A stretch of 64,000 bases of DNA from Pseudoalteromonas peptidolytica (GCF_012641745.1 NZ_WEHZ01000009.1:62001-126000), one strand, 5' to 3'; positions 37,901 through 47,550 are shown, counted from the first letter of the stretch. Numbers and translations: made by a program. Notes: generated by a model from the sequence alone, not told the origin.

Positions 37901-40900
37901 GCAGTGACCTTGATTATATTTCAACGACTGCGCTGAGTTTGAACGGTGGCACAATTAAAGATGTAGCGGGCAATGATGCAACATTAACGCTGGCAACACC
38001 AAGTGCGGCCAACTCGCTTGCTGCCAGCAAGGCGTTAGTTATTGATGGTGTGGCACCAACGATTGATACTGCTGGCTCCTCAACTGCCAATGGTGGTTTT
38101 GGTGTTTCAGCAACTGGTGACTTAACGCTGAAGTTCACAGAAGCGATGCAACTTGGCACTAGCGGCACTATCACGTTGGTAGATAGTAACGGCAATGTAA
38201 TTGAAACCTTTGCAGTTGACAGTCCTAAGATCAGCTTATCAGGTGACACCTTAACCATTAACCCAAGTGCTGCTCTGTCAGCAGGGTTGCGCTATGCCAT
38301 CCGTATGGATGCGGGCTTTTTAACCGATAATGGCGGTAATGCCTTTGCAGGTTTTAGTGATAATACTGGTTTTGCCTTTACGGTTGCGCCGAATGTAGAG
38401 TTGAGTGTTGATAATACAACAGTCAATGAAAAAGGCGGCATTGCAACGGTAACGCTTTCTTTGAAAGATTCAGCTGGTAACGCGGTAACTGCAACCAATG
38501 CAGTAACGGTCAGTATCAATGTAACAGGCACGGCTACAGGCTCAGGTACTGATTACAGTCTCTCTGACAATATCAGCAGCAGTGTTACAATTGCCGCAGG
38601 CAGCGCCTCTAAAACATTTAAAGTAACTGCGGTGGATGACAGTGTTGTTGATGATAACGAAACTGTGATCATCGACATTGCAGCAATCACAACAAATAAC
38701 GCCGTTGAATCTGGTACACAAACGGCGACTATTACGTTGGATGAAAACGATGCACCAGTCTTTGCTGACCTTGATGGTACCCCTACATTTACTGAAAATG
38801 GCTCAGCTGTGATATTGGATGCCAATGTAACGGTATCGGATACGGAGCTTGATGCACTGAGCAGTAACAGTGGTAATTATGATGGAGCAAGCCTGACTAT
38901 CACACGAAGCGGTGCGGCCAATGCCAGCGATGTTTTTGCCAACACAGGTGCGTTAGGCGCATTAGTGCAAGGCCAGAATATTGAGTACAGTAATGTTGCT
39001 GTAGGTACGGTTACCACTAACAGCGCTGGTACCTTGAAGTTGACCTTTAACAGCAGCGCCACAACGTCCATTGTTGCAGGTGTATTGCAAAGTATTACTT
39101 ACTCAAATAGCTCTGAAGCGCCAGATACATCAGTCACACTTGTGTGGGTATTTAACGACGGTATTGCAACTAGTGCGGGTACAAATCAAACGGTTGTTAG
39201 CATTACGGAAGTGAACGATGCACCAACATTAGATGATACCAAAACGCCTGTATTTACATCAATTATTGAAGATGTATCAGATGCCAATAACGTTGGTGTT
39301 GATATTGCTACGCTAGTGGTTGATAACTCAATCGGTGATGTTGATGGAAGTGCCGTTGAAGCCATTGCCGTTACCACAGTCGATAATACCAATGGTAAAT
39401 GGCAATATACTACGGATAACGGTAGCTCTTGGGATGATTTCAGTGTGACATCAGACCAAATTGTTGACCTAACAGCCGTAGCTCGTTTGCTAGATGGGTC
39501 GCTCAGTGGCGCAAATACACATAAAGTACGCTTTGTTCCAAATGCAAACTACAACGGTACATCAAGAATGACTTTTGTTGCGTGGGATAAATCGGCGGGT
39601 ACAGCTAGTGGCACGTTTGATGCTACATCTAAAGGTGGTACTTCCGCATTCTCAAATACCTCGGATACAGCAACAATCACTATCACATCTGTCAATGATG
39701 CACCACAGCAGTTACGCAACTCTGGCTTGAGCATAAGCGAAGGTAGCAAAGGCTTTATCCTAAAAGATAGATTCATGGCTGAGGATGTAGATGATGATAG
39801 CGAAAGTTTGACTTATACAGTGACTACATTACCGTCACATGGCGATTTGTATATCGATGCAAATAAAGATAAAAATCCAATTGACAGCGAAAAACTGTCG
39901 CTCAACGCAACCTTCACGCAAAAAAATGTCAACGACAAGATGCTAATTTATGTGCATGATGGCAGTGAAACCACATCAGATAGCTTTGTATTCTCGCTTG
40001 CTGATGGTGGTGAGGACAATGCGGCACCAGTGACTGGGCAAACCTTCAATTTTACCGTGTATCCAGTTAATGATGCTGTGTCTGTAACGACACCGCCTGC
40101 CAATGTTTCTGTAACAGAAGATGCGAGCTCAATCTTGGATTTATCGGCTATAACGATTATTGACCCAGATAGCGCGAGTGTAACATTGACGATTAAAGTG
40201 GATAAGGGGTCATTTGATACACCTGCTGATGGTTCAGCGATTGGTGTAACTGCTACCTTATCATCAGATGGGAAAACCATTACTTTAACAGGAGCACCGA
40301 GTGCGATTGATACCTACCTCAATACGGTTTCAAATCTTACATACACAGGTGAGGCTAATAGCCAAGGTAATGATCAAGCACTGATCACTATCAGCGGCAG
40401 TGATGGCAGTAGTTCAGGGCAGCTGGCAACAGTGAATATTGATATTACCGATGTCAACGACGCACCTGTTATCAATAACCTGAATGGTGATCAGTTTGAT
40501 TACAATGCCTCAGCGCAAAACTTTGTGATTGTTAATCAAAACAGTGCAGTTACTGTTACTGACATTGATACTGACACCTTCAATGGTGGGATATTAACCG
40601 TGTCGATTGTCAGTGGTGCACAAACTGCGGAAGACGTCTTAGCAATTGATGACAGTAGTACTGAAATCTCGCTTAACAATGGCCAAGTTGAATACAACCA
40701 AACAAGTGTGGGTAGCTACACAGGCGGTAGTAACGGCAGCGCGCTGACTATTACGTTTAACAACAATGCGACCAATGCGATTGTCGCAACTGTGATTAAC
40801 GCAATAGAGTATGATAACAGCCAAAACTCTGCGGGTACGGCGGGCGAACGTGTCGTGCGTTTTGTCCTAACTGACGGTGAAGGTGGTACTTCTGCTCACG

Positions 40901-43900
40901 CTGATGTGACGATTAATGTTTCAGTGAACACAGCGCCGACTTTGGTTTTAGCAGATTCTGTAGAATACACAGAAAATGCTGCGGCAACAGTACTTGACTC
41001 TCAAGCAACTGCGGATGACGCAGATGGAGACAATAGCTGGCAAGGCAATGGGGCTAAACTAGTTGCCTCAGTGACAACTAATGGATTGGCGCAAGATAGC
41101 TTAAGTATTGCCACAGATGGCGACTTTAGCATCAGCAATGGCAACATTAGTTACCAAAGCACAATCATCGGCACTATTGAAGAGACAAGTGGCACCGCGA
41201 ATGACGGTATAGTGACTGCGAGCGATAAGTTAACTGTGCACTTAAGCGCAGCGAATAATGCTATCGTACAATCGCTTGTTAGAGCACTTCGCTATGAGAA
41301 CACATCAGAGAATCCTTCCACATTGAACAGAAGTGTTACCGTGAAACTGACTGATGTACTCGCAGGTACTGTTTCTGATTCAATCAGTATTGTCATTAAG
41401 GCGGTGAATGATGCGCCGACGATTACAGGCATCCCAGTGACGACGGTTGCGCAAGGGGCTGCATATTCCTTTACTCCTACCGGACAAGATGTTGACTCAA
41501 CTCAGCTTACTTATTCTGTTGCTAACAACCCTAAATGGCTAAGTATCAATAAAAACACTGGTACTTTGACAGGTACTCCAGGTAATGCGGATGTTGGTGA
41601 GAATAGCGCCATTGTTATTACTGTGTCTGATGGTGAACTAAGCGCAAGTCTAGCGGCATTCAATTTGACTGTCACAAATGTCAACGATGCGCCAACAATT
41701 ACAGGTTCGCCAAAAGCACAAATCAATGAGCGTCAGTTATATACCTTTACACCTGAAGCGGTAGATATTGACGGTGACAAGCTGACATTCACCATTACCA
41801 ATAAACCAACCTGGCTTACTATTGATAGTGCGACAGGTACATTGTCTGGTACGCCAGGGCAAAGCGATGTAGGTACGACCGGTGAGATGGTGATGACAGT
41901 GTCTGATGGTACATTACAAGCAAGCCTTGAAGCCTTCTCTGTGACCGTAATCAATGTCAATGATGCGCCTACGATCTCAGGTCAGCCTGCACGTTCAGTA
42001 GTTGAAGGAGACCGTTATAGCTTCACGCCTAGCGCATCGGATATTGATAGCCAGAACTTAACGTTTAGCATCACAAACAGACCGTCATGGGCATCATTTA
42101 ATCCGCAAACTGGTGAGCTATCAGGCACGCCTACGGGTAGTGATGTTGGTGTGACAGCTAATGTGTTGATCAGTGTATCAGATGGGGCACTGTCAGATTC
42201 ATTAGCGCCATTTAACCTCACAGTGACTGTACGAAATACCGCGCCAATTGCAGATGACCAAGCAGTACAGGTTAATGAAGACAGCCGTGTGAATATTGTC
42301 GCCAAGGCAAGTGATGCACAAAACGATAGTTTGACATTAACGGCGCAAACGCAGCCTCAAAATGGTGTATTAAGCGCAGTTGAAAATGGCTGGATTTATA
42401 TTCCTAATGCCAATTTCAATGGTCAAGATAGTTTTACATACGTAGCCCGTGATGAAGCGCTTACGTCTGATGTTGCAACGGTCACAATTACAGTTAACCC
42501 TGTGAATGACGCACCGACTGCACAAGACGATAGTTTAACACTCAACAAAACGGCTAATGACAACTATACCATTGCGGTATTGGGCAATGACGCTGATATT
42601 GATGGTGATGTACTGAAAGTTGAAGGGGTGACAGCAAGTATTGGTACCGCAACGGTAAGCGGTGCAACAATAAGTTACCAAGCACCTGACGACTTTACAG
42701 GCTCAGTGTCACTGTCATATTCGGTAACCGATGGCAATAAAGGTCGCGCGAGTGCGAAAGTTAACTTGGTGATAGAGGGCAATGATAATACTCAAGCACC
42801 AACCCTTACAGTACCGGCGGATCTAACGGTAGATGCCACAGCACTTTACACCAAGGTAAACCTAGGTGTTGCCTCAGCAAAAGATGCACAGGGTAATGTA
42901 CTGCCAGTAGCTTTGGTTGACTCAAAAATGGTATTTGCTCCGGGTAAACATGATGTCTATTGGCGTTCTGTGGATAGCTCTGGACTTGAATCTATTGAAC
43001 TTCAAAGGCTGAATGTAAACCCGCTTATCTCTTTGAGTAAGGATCAAATTGTATCTGAAGGTTCAACGGTGACTGTACAGGTACTGCTAAACGGAACTTC
43101 ACCGACTTATCCACTAGAAATTGGTTATACCATTGGTGGTACTGCATCTTTTGACGACCATACTGCACGAAGTGGAACAGTCGTTATAGATAAGGGAACA
43201 CAGGCGGAAATCAGTTTTGATGTGGCAGCCGATGGTGCATCGGAGCAAGACGAGACGGTAACGGTTAGCTTGTCTTCTGCATTGAACTTGGGCAATAAAC
43301 ATCAAACTACGATTACTATTCGTGAAAGTAATGTGGCACCAACGTTAGATCTCAACGTTTGGCAACAAAACGAAACGAGAATAAAGGTAAGTCAAGCTGG
43401 TGGACTTGTGACCATTAAAGCAGCGGCTAAAGATGCTAATAAAACCGATACATTAACGGTAAGTTGGTCATCAGATTTAAGTAACCTCAGTACCGAGCCT
43501 GCGCAATTTGTGTTTGATCCAACCGCTATAACGCTTGGAGTACATGCGGTGAAATCAATGGTAACTGACAATGGTTCACCTAGCTTAAATACCTCTGAGA
43601 CAGTCTATGTTGAAGTTGTCGAGCAGTTAGCTGCCTTGAATGATACTGACACAGATGGTGATCTTATCCCGGATAGCGAAGAGGGCTACCAAGATAGTGA
43701 TGGTGACGGTATTGCCGATTATCTTGATGCGATTAACGAGTGTAATGTCGTACCTGCACAAGTTAATAATCAAACTGCGTTCTTAGCTGAAGGTGAGCCT
43801 GGTGTTTGTTTACGTCGTGGAGCGGTGTCGGTACTAAGCAGCAGCGGTGGCTTACAAGTTGAATCTGGATCGCAAACCGGTCTTGTAAGTGATACACAAG

Positions 43901-45198
43901 CGACTAATGTAGGTGGTATTTATGACTACATCGCTTATGGATTACCTGAGCAAGGTCAAAACTATAGCTTGGTGCTACCGCAGCAGTTACCAATTCCAGC
44001 AAATGCAGTTTATCGTAAGTATACTCAAGCCAAAGGCTGGAGCGACTTTGTTGAAGACGAAAACAACCAAGTGTTCAGCTCTGCTGGTGCTATCGGTTAC
44101 TGTCCTCCACCGGGTGCTACGCAGTGGCAACCGGGTCTAACAGAAGGTCATTGGTGTGTTCAGATTGTCGTACAAGATGGCGGACCAAATGATGCAGATG
44201 GAGAAGCTAATGGTACCGTGGTGGATCCAAGTGGTGTTGCGGTTTACCACAGTGATAATGCTAAGCCAGTAGCTAATGCAGACAACGCAAGCTTACCTTG
44301 GAATAGCAGCATTGCAATTGATGTGTTAGCGAATGATAGTGATGCTGATAACGATAGTTTATCTCTGTCTCAAGCTTCTGCTCAGTTTGGTGAAGTGACA
44401 ATTACTGCACAGCAAACACTGATGTATGTTGCAGCAGAGCAGTTTGTTGGCACAGATGTAATTACTTATAGTATTACTGACGGCCAAGGTGGTACTGCGC
44501 ATAGTCAGGTAGTGGTGGAAGTAATGGGTAACCGAGCGCCTGTTGTACAGGGTGAGCTAGTGACAGCCATGCACCACAAAGCGACAGTGATTGATGTATT
44601 GGCAAATGACAGCGACCCAGATGGTGATAGCTTGACCGTTAGCTCAGCTTCAGCGACTAATGGTAAAGTAACAATTGTATCGGGTGAGAAGCTCAGCTAC
44701 TTGTCTAACCTTGGGTTCGCTGGGGTTGATACAGTTAAGTATGTAGTGAGCGATTCGCAAGGAGCAAGTAGCAACGGTACGGTGCAAATTCAGGTAATTG
44801 CTAATCGTCTACCAGTTGCAAAACCAGACTTAGCTCAGGTTAATGCTGGTGCTAGCATTAACATTGATGTGCTAGCAAATGACAGTGATGCTGATGGAGA
44901 CACGCTAACGATTATCGAAGCGTCAGCGGCTCAAGGTACGGTCAGCATTTCTCAAGATGGGGTGTTAACCTATATTGCAAAAACTGGATTTGTTGGTATT
45001 GACACTATTACATACATGCTTAGTGATGGTTATGGTAACGCTGTTGCTGGTACCGTTAGTGTGACTGTAAAAGCTTCGGACACCAATAATGTTAAAGTGC
45101 AAAACAAATCGTCTGGTGCGGTATCGATATGGATATATTTGATCATGCTACTGGCGGTATGTAGAAAGCGCTCAACAAACTGCTTTCAAAAGTGGTGA
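34948..45198 (+). CDS. Giant secreted multidomain repeat protein (cadherin/Ig-like adhesin)
   Basis: 3416 residues from ATG 34948. Signal peptide 1-25 (LLITSTSFAISA). A unique N-terminal domain (to about 190), then Ig-like repeats including two SbsA/Big_5-like units (about 307-428, 1036-1150) and three PTVSSV-type units (673-1036), many cadherin-like units joined by VNDAPT linkers, a Calx-beta domain (about 1150-1268), three He-PIG units (2155-2430), an HYR-like unit, a second Calx-beta (2694-2793), a calcium-type DTDTDGDLIPDSEEG repeat (about 2900), a choice-of-anchor U domain (about 2930-3100), and three IDVLANDSDAD repeats. It ends with a hydrophobic stretch IWIYLIMLLAV plus basic residues, like a C-terminal sorting anchor. 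A calcium-stabilised surface adhesin is the likely role (inference). Strong terminator at 45257. Confidence 0.88.
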   Translation: MSIVRMLNTLAILLITSTSFAISANTEQTIRFADIGGIDSGGTGFRALTNHTGYLISNNLEDPGDDTISPVSGGSPQTFIFKANGGDVTHFDVTDIKIHAYGSTQIKLTTATQVVFKNANGDTLSNSTFKLTELTELSNSTSAGLADLFGSFSPVAGVSSIEFTVHENAGGEDIRNVSFLSLVVDNVNAQSDTAPPVVSSINLKNSPSAGDESITYTVTFDESASNVSIDDFTVTTVSGNARGFVNSVSGSSGSTIDVTVGNISGAGSLRLDLNSNTNIVDGDGNGNSNNGYVASFTGAVHTVDRAAPNLDSAQSSPQDGATSISRSADITVAFSENIKLGAGNITLYNVSAASSEIFSVTTNSDGTTTTPGAGKVSISGSKLYINPASDLAYSTNYAVKIDSGAILDSYNNAFAGISDNTTLNFTTEAAPNAAPTVSGSPSDISVLEDTASNVTLSAVQFADVDNDALTVTLRVNNGTFESLSSAGTLTSRALSSDKKVITLAGSAANINAFLDTASNITYKSATDASGDNQALITITANDGTNNLASNPTVNIDITEVNDAPTLSLGSNISIGGDAAAGNQQVVANFASMSSDGDANAVQSVTSYLVSEQSDANNVVTNVAINISGQLSYTPALNVNGTATIAVQVQDNGGTANGGVDTSAEKTFTITVDTIKPTVSSVTTSTSASYKENDIIDFVVNVSEALDVTTTSGTPRIALKVGSTTRYASYHNSNGSKTALTFRYTVQAGDNDTDGLELGSVVDTNGGTIQDASGNSLNVSLANVADLTGIRVDTTQPKVSSLMPPSNKTYTAGETLDFTATLSESVTLNTSAGKPQLNLTIGSKTVALDTSTTTSPTSQLQFSYTVVQGDEDLDGISITSFALNNATLNDTAGNTFDTTLSSVNTDNVLVDTIAPTVSSVSSSKADGTYKVGDEIAIQVTFSENITVTGAPTLTLETGDVDRVVNFTSTSDSVVTFNYTVKTGDVSSDLDYISTTALSLNGGTIKDVAGNDATLTLATPSAANSLAASKALVIDGVAPTIDTAGSSTANGGFGVSATGDLTLKFTEAMQLGTSGTITLVDSNGNVIETFAVDSPKISLSGDTLTINPSAALSAGLRYAIRMDAGFLTDNGGNAFAGFSDNTGFAFTVAPNVELSVDNTTVNEKGGIATVTLSLKDSAGNAVTATNAVTVSINVTGTATGSGTDYSLSDNISSSVTIAAGSASKTFKVTAVDDSVVDDNETVIIDIAAITTNNAVESGTQTATITLDENDAPVFADLDGTPTFTENGSAVILDANVTVSDTELDALSSNSGNYDGASLTITRSGAANASDVFANTGALGALVQGQNIEYSNVAVGTVTTNSAGTLKLTFNSSATTSIVAGVLQSITYSNSSEAPDTSVTLVWVFNDGIATSAGTNQTVVSITEVNDAPTLDDTKTPVFTSIIEDVSDANNVGVDIATLVVDNSIGDVDGSAVEAIAVTTVDNTNGKWQYTTDNGSSWDDFSVTSDQIVDLTAVARLLDGSLSGANTHKVRFVPNANYNGTSRMTFVAWDKSAGTASGTFDATSKGGTSAFSNTSDTATITITSVNDAPQQLRNSGLSISEGSKGFILKDRFMAEDVDDDSESLTYTVTTLPSHGDLYIDANKDKNPIDSEKLSLNATFTQKNVNDKMLIYVHDGSETTSDSFVFSLADGGEDNAAPVTGQTFNFTVYPVNDAVSVTTPPANVSVTEDASSILDLSAITIIDPDSASVTLTIKVDKGSFDTPADGSAIGVTATLSSDGKTITLTGAPSAIDTYLNTVSNLTYTGEANSQGNDQALITISGSDGSSSGQLATVNIDITDVNDAPVINNLNGDQFDYNASAQNFVIVNQNSAVTVTDIDTDTFNGGILTVSIVSGAQTAEDVLAIDDSSTEISLNNGQVEYNQTSVGSYTGGSNGSALTITFNNNATNAIVATVINAIEYDNSQNSAGTAGERVVRFVLTDGEGGTSAHADVTINVSVNTAPTLVLADSVEYTENAAATVLDSQATADDADGDNSWQGNGAKLVASVTTNGLAQDSLSIATDGDFSISNGNISYQSTIIGTIEETSGTANDGIVTASDKLTVHLSAANNAIVQSLVRALRYENTSENPSTLNRSVTVKLTDVLAGTVSDSISIVIKAVNDAPTITGIPVTTVAQGAAYSFTPTGQDVDSTQLTYSVANNPKWLSINKNTGTLTGTPGNADVGENSAIVITVSDGELSASLAAFNLTVTNVNDAPTITGSPKAQINERQLYTFTPEAVDIDGDKLTFTITNKPTWLTIDSATGTLSGTPGQSDVGTTGEMVMTVSDGTLQASLEAFSVTVINVNDAPTISGQPARSVVEGDRYSFTPSASDIDSQNLTFSITNRPSWASFNPQTGELSGTPTGSDVGVTANVLISVSDGALSDSLAPFNLTVTVRNTAPIADDQAVQVNEDSRVNIVAKASDAQNDSLTLTAQTQPQNGVLSAVENGWIYIPNANFNGQDSFTYVARDEALTSDVATVTITVNPVNDAPTAQDDSLTLNKTANDNYTIAVLGNDADIDGDVLKVEGVTASIGTATVSGATISYQAPDDFTGSVSLSYSVTDGNKGRASAKVNLVIEGNDNTQAPTLTVPADLTVDATALYTKVNLGVASAKDAQGNVLPVALVDSKMVFAPGKHDVYWRSVDSSGLESIELQRLNVNPLISLSKDQIVSEGSTVTVQVLLNGTSPTYPLEIGYTIGGTASFDDHTARSGTVVIDKGTQAEISFDVAADGASEQDETVTVSLSSALNLGNKHQTTITIRESNVAPTLDLNVWQQNETRIKVSQAGGLVTIKAAAKDANKTDTLTVSWSSDLSNLSTEPAQFVFDPTAITLGVHAVKSMVTDNGSPSLNTSETVYVEVVEQLAALNDTDTDGDLIPDSEEGYQDSDGDGIADYLDAINECNVVPAQVNNQTAFLAEGEPGVCLRRGAVSVLSSSGGLQVESGSQTGLVSDTQATNVGGIYDYIAYGLPEQGQNYSLVLPQQLPIPANAVYRKYTQAKGWSDFVEDENNQVFSSAGAIGYCPPPGATQWQPGLTEGHWCVQIVVQDGGPNDADGEANGTVVDPSGVAVYHSDNAKPVANADNASLPWNSSIAIDVLANDSDADNDSLSLSQASAQFGEVTITAQQTLMYVAAEQFVGTDVITYSITDGQGGTAHSQVVVEVMGNRAPVVQGELVTAMHHKATVIDVLANDSDPDGDSLTVSSASATNGKVTIVSGEKLSYLSNLGFAGVDTVKYVVSDSQGASSNGTVQIQVIANRLPVAKPDLAQVNAGASINIDVLANDSDADGDTLTIIEASAAQGTVSISQDGVLTYIAKTGFVGIDTITYMLSDGYGNAVAGTVSVTVKASDTNNVKVQNKSSGAVSIWIYLIMLLAVCRKRSTNCFQKW
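41411..42235 (+). repeat. Three He-PIG (dystroglycan-type cadherin-like) repeats in the giant protein
   Basis: Three successive units of about 90 residues, each with VNDAPTI, a short strand ending in Y-S/T-F-T-P, D-I/V-D, an NxPxWL/A segment, G-T/E-L-S/T-GTP, DVG and VSDG. The protein repeats are clear although the DNA has diverged. Confidence 0.85.
44260..45075 (+). repeat. Three C-terminal IDVLANDSD repeats in the giant protein
   Basis: Units of about 90 residues each containing IDVLANDSD followed by a D-x-D/G-x-D-S/T-L segment, a strand ending in YVA/LSN, and ITY/VKY. DNA similarity is visible around each VLANDSD-coding stretch (near 44320, 44595 and 44868), suggesting recombinational expansion. 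Confidence 0.85.
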
Positions 45199-45256
45199 GT
45201 AAGACAGTGCGACAAGTAGCTTGATCGGTTAATCGAACAACGTTACTTTCACTGCT

Positions 45257-45288
45257 AAAAGGCTGCAACTAAGGTTGCAGCCTTTTTT
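45257..45288 (+). terminator. Strong rho-independent terminator after the giant gene
   Basis: AAAAGGCTGCAAC, loop TAAG, GTTGCAGCCTTTT, then TT. Perfect 13-bp stem, 58 bases past the stop. Confidence 0.92.
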
Positions 45289-45362
45289 ATTGGTGGCGGA
45301 TCACCATTGCCCATTACCCAAAGAGCTTGATCTTGCGTGTAGTGTGATGACTTTTTAATAAG

Positions 45363-45577
45363 TAATACCAATTTGCTTAATTAAGTGGTCTATTTTGAGG
45401 CGAGAAAATCTTGTCGATCACTCCGCTACCGCGTCCTGCTATCGCTAAGGTACTCACATCCATTTAAGCAAGGCAAAAATTTTGCTATTTAGTTGTTCTA
45501 AATAGCAAAATTTTTAACGCTGTTAGCGTCAGATTTACTCCTTCAAATTGAGCAAGTATTAAGTCAAATTGGTATAA
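45363..45577 (+). repeat. MITE-like dispersed repeat, copy 2 (215 bp, fullest copy)
   Basis: Ends are TAATACCAATTTGCTTAAT and the inverse of TTATACCAATTTGACTTAAT, an imperfect 18-bp terminal inverted repeat. Inside is a perfect 18-bp stem hairpin, AAAAATTTTGCTATTTAG (45475-45492) against its complement (45498-45515), loop TTGTT. No coding capacity. The rest of the 45199-45750 gap holds the terminator at 45257 and nothing else I can support. Confidence 0.85.
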
Positions 45578-45752
45578 GCTTTGCGAGAGGAGGTTGGTAA
45601 TTTAGCAGGTGTGCAAGATTGTGTGCTCTTGTGACTAGTAAAAATAGAAAACCCAGATAAGCACATAGAGCAAGACGCCGGTTAGCTTCTACTTCAAAGT
45701 TTTTATTCTTTTAATTGGAACGAATGACAGGGGATTGGGAAAATGACAATAA

Positions 45753-45786
45753 AAAACACCACAGATCCGAAGATAAGTGGTGTTTT
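45753..45786 (-). terminator. Rho-independent terminator after ald
   Basis: AAAACACCAC (45753-45762) pairs with GTGGTGTTTT (45777-45786); on the minus strand the hairpin is followed by a T run. Confidence 0.82.
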
Positions 45787-45809
45787 AAGGTGTGTTGTAT
45801 CAATCGCTA

Positions 45810-46931
45810 TTAAGCGTTTTCAAGTGCCGTACGCGGGTCAACATATTCCATGTTGAAGCCTTCAGCTACTTCTTTACACGTTATCTGACCTTTTAGAACG
45901 TTTAAGCCGTCCATGAAGTGCTTGTCATTTAGTAACGCTGCTTTGTAACCCAAGTTTGCAAGCTTGATGATGTAAGGAAGCGTTGCGTTATTTAGCGCGA
46001 ATGTTGAAGTGCGAGGTACTGCACCAGGCATATTAGCTACACAGTAGTGAACTACGTCATCAACAATATAAGTAGGCTCTGCGTGTGTTGTCGCTTTAGA
46101 CGTCGCAATACAACCGCCTTGGTCGATAGCTACGTCAACAATTGCTGCACCAGGCTTCATTGCTTTGATGTGTTCAGCAGTCACAAGCTTAGGAGCTGCT
46201 GCGCCAGGAATTAGCACGCCACCAATTACAAGGTCAGCTTCTAATACGTGCTTCTCTAGTGCATCAGCAGTAGAATAAATAACTTTAGCTTGGCTACCAA
46301 ACTGTGCATTTAGTGAACGTAGTACGTCGATGCTACGGTCAAGGATAGTAACGTCTGCACCTAGACCTACCGCCATTTGTGCTGCGTTACGGCCAACCAT
46401 ACCACCGCCGATCACAACAACTTTAGCGGGTTCAACGCCCGGTACACCACCAAGTAGCATACCACGACCTTCACGTGACTTTTCAAGCGCTTGAGCACCA
46501 GCTTGGATAGACATACGGCCAGCCACTTCAGACATTGGTGCTAGTAATGGAAGACCACCGCGTGTGTCAGTTACTGTCTCGTAGGCTATACAGATTGCAC
46601 CGCTCTTAACTAGATCTTCAGTTTGAGGAAGGTCTGGTGCAAGGTGAAGGTAAGTGAATAGAATTTGGTCTTCACGTAACATCGCACGCTCAACAGCTTG
46701 AGGTTCTTTAACCTTAACAATCATATCTGCTGTTGCAAATACTTCAGCTGCAGTGCCTAAAATTTTAGCACCAACCTGAACATAATCTTCGTCAGTAAAA
46801 CCAATGCCGATACCAGCATTGGTTTCAACAACAACTTCGTGACCGTGATTGATTAGTTCACGAACGCTCGCAGGAACCATACCAACGCGGTATTCGTGAT
46901 TTTTTATCTCTTTAGGTACACCAATAATCAT
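45810..46931 (-). CDS. ald: Alanine dehydrogenase
   Basis: 373 residues, the AlaDH/PNT family. N-terminal [20 protein letters not shown], substrate Lys in MIVKVKEPQ, catalytic His in YLHLAPD, and the NAD-binding [24 protein letters not shown]. Size and C-terminus ([10 protein letters not shown]) fit the enzyme rather than transhydrogenase alpha. Reversibly oxidises L-alanine to pyruvate and ammonia. Divergent from an Lrp-family gene that is its likely regulator. Confidence 0.97.
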   Translation of the reverse strand: MIIGVPKEIKNHEYRVGMVPASVRELINHGHEVVVETNAGIGIGFTDEDYVQVGAKILGTAAEVFATADMIVKVKEPQAVERAMLREDQILFTYLHLAPDLPQTEDLVKSGAICIAYETVTDTRGGLPLLAPMSEVAGRMSIQAGAQALEKSREGRGMLLGGVPGVEPAKVVVIGGGMVGRNAAQMAVGLGADVTILDRSIDVLRSLNAQFGSQAKVIYSTADALEKHVLEADLVIGGVLIPGAAAPKLVTAEHIKAMKPGAAIVDVAIDQGGCIATSKATTHAEPTYIVDDVVHYCVANMPGAVPRTSTFALNNATLPYIIKLANLGYKAALLNDKHFMDGLNVLKGQITCKEVAEGFNMEYVDPRTALENA

Positions 46932-47070
46932 AATATTCGCCTCAAAATAAGAACGGAGTAAAATTTTTGACTATTATATTTACCTATAGCCAGTGTGTCT
47001 CACTGTTTTAATATTTAAAGGTAGTGATATACTCTAAAATAACAAGCTATTTAGGATAAAAAACTACCTT

Positions 47071-47550
47071 ATGCACCAACAACTAGACAGAATCGACAGA
47101 AAGATTTTAGTCGAACTTCAAAAAGATGGCAGAATTTCTAACGTAGAATTAGCAAAACGCATTGGTTTAAGCGCAACACCTTGCCTAGAGCGGGTCAAAA
47201 AGTTAGAACGCGAAGGTTTTATACGCGGTTATAAAGCCGTAGTTGATCCTGCTAAACTCGGGCAAGGGCTTTTAGTGTTCGTGGAAGTGACAGTGAATAA
47301 AAATTCACCAGATGTGTTTGATAGATTTAATCAAGCGGTGAAGCAACATGACGAGATCATAGAATGTCATTTGGTTTCTGGTAGCTTTGACTACTTACTT
47401 AAAACACGCGTAACCGATATGTCTGAATACCGTGGGGTATTAGGTGAGATACTCCTTAAATTGCCAAATATAAGTGAGAGCCGTACTTTTGTAGTGATGG
47501 AAGAAGTAAAAGGAGAGGAAGGAGAAGTAATAAAACCTTGTGCACCTTGA
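47071..47550 (+). CDS. lrp: Leucine-responsive regulatory protein (Lrp/AsnC family)
   Basis: 159 residues. N-terminal helix-turn-helix LDRIDRKILVELQKDGRISNVELAKRIGLSATPCLERVKKLEREGFI, matching true Lrp closely, then the RAM effector domain (GLLVFVEVTVNKNSPDVFDRF, VSGSFDYLLKTRVTDMSEYRGVL). Shares a 139-base gap with the divergent ald gene. That layout is common, with Lrp controlling ald. The C-terminal end (EEVKGEEGEVIKPCAP) is slightly unusual. Confidence 0.93.
   Translation: MHQQLDRIDRKILVELQKDGRISNVELAKRIGLSATPCLERVKKLEREGFIRGYKAVVDPAKLGQGLLVFVEVTVNKNSPDVFDRFNQAVKQHDEIIECHLVSGSFDYLLKTRVTDMSEYRGVLGEILLKLPNISESRTFVVMEEVKGEEGEVIKPCAP

Noticed and set aside
45363..45577. Structured non-coding RNA or riboswitch reading of the dispersed repeats
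   Set aside because: Copies occur in both orientations, have terminal inverted repeats and variable cores, and do not sit consistently upstream of genes; a mobile element explains them better.
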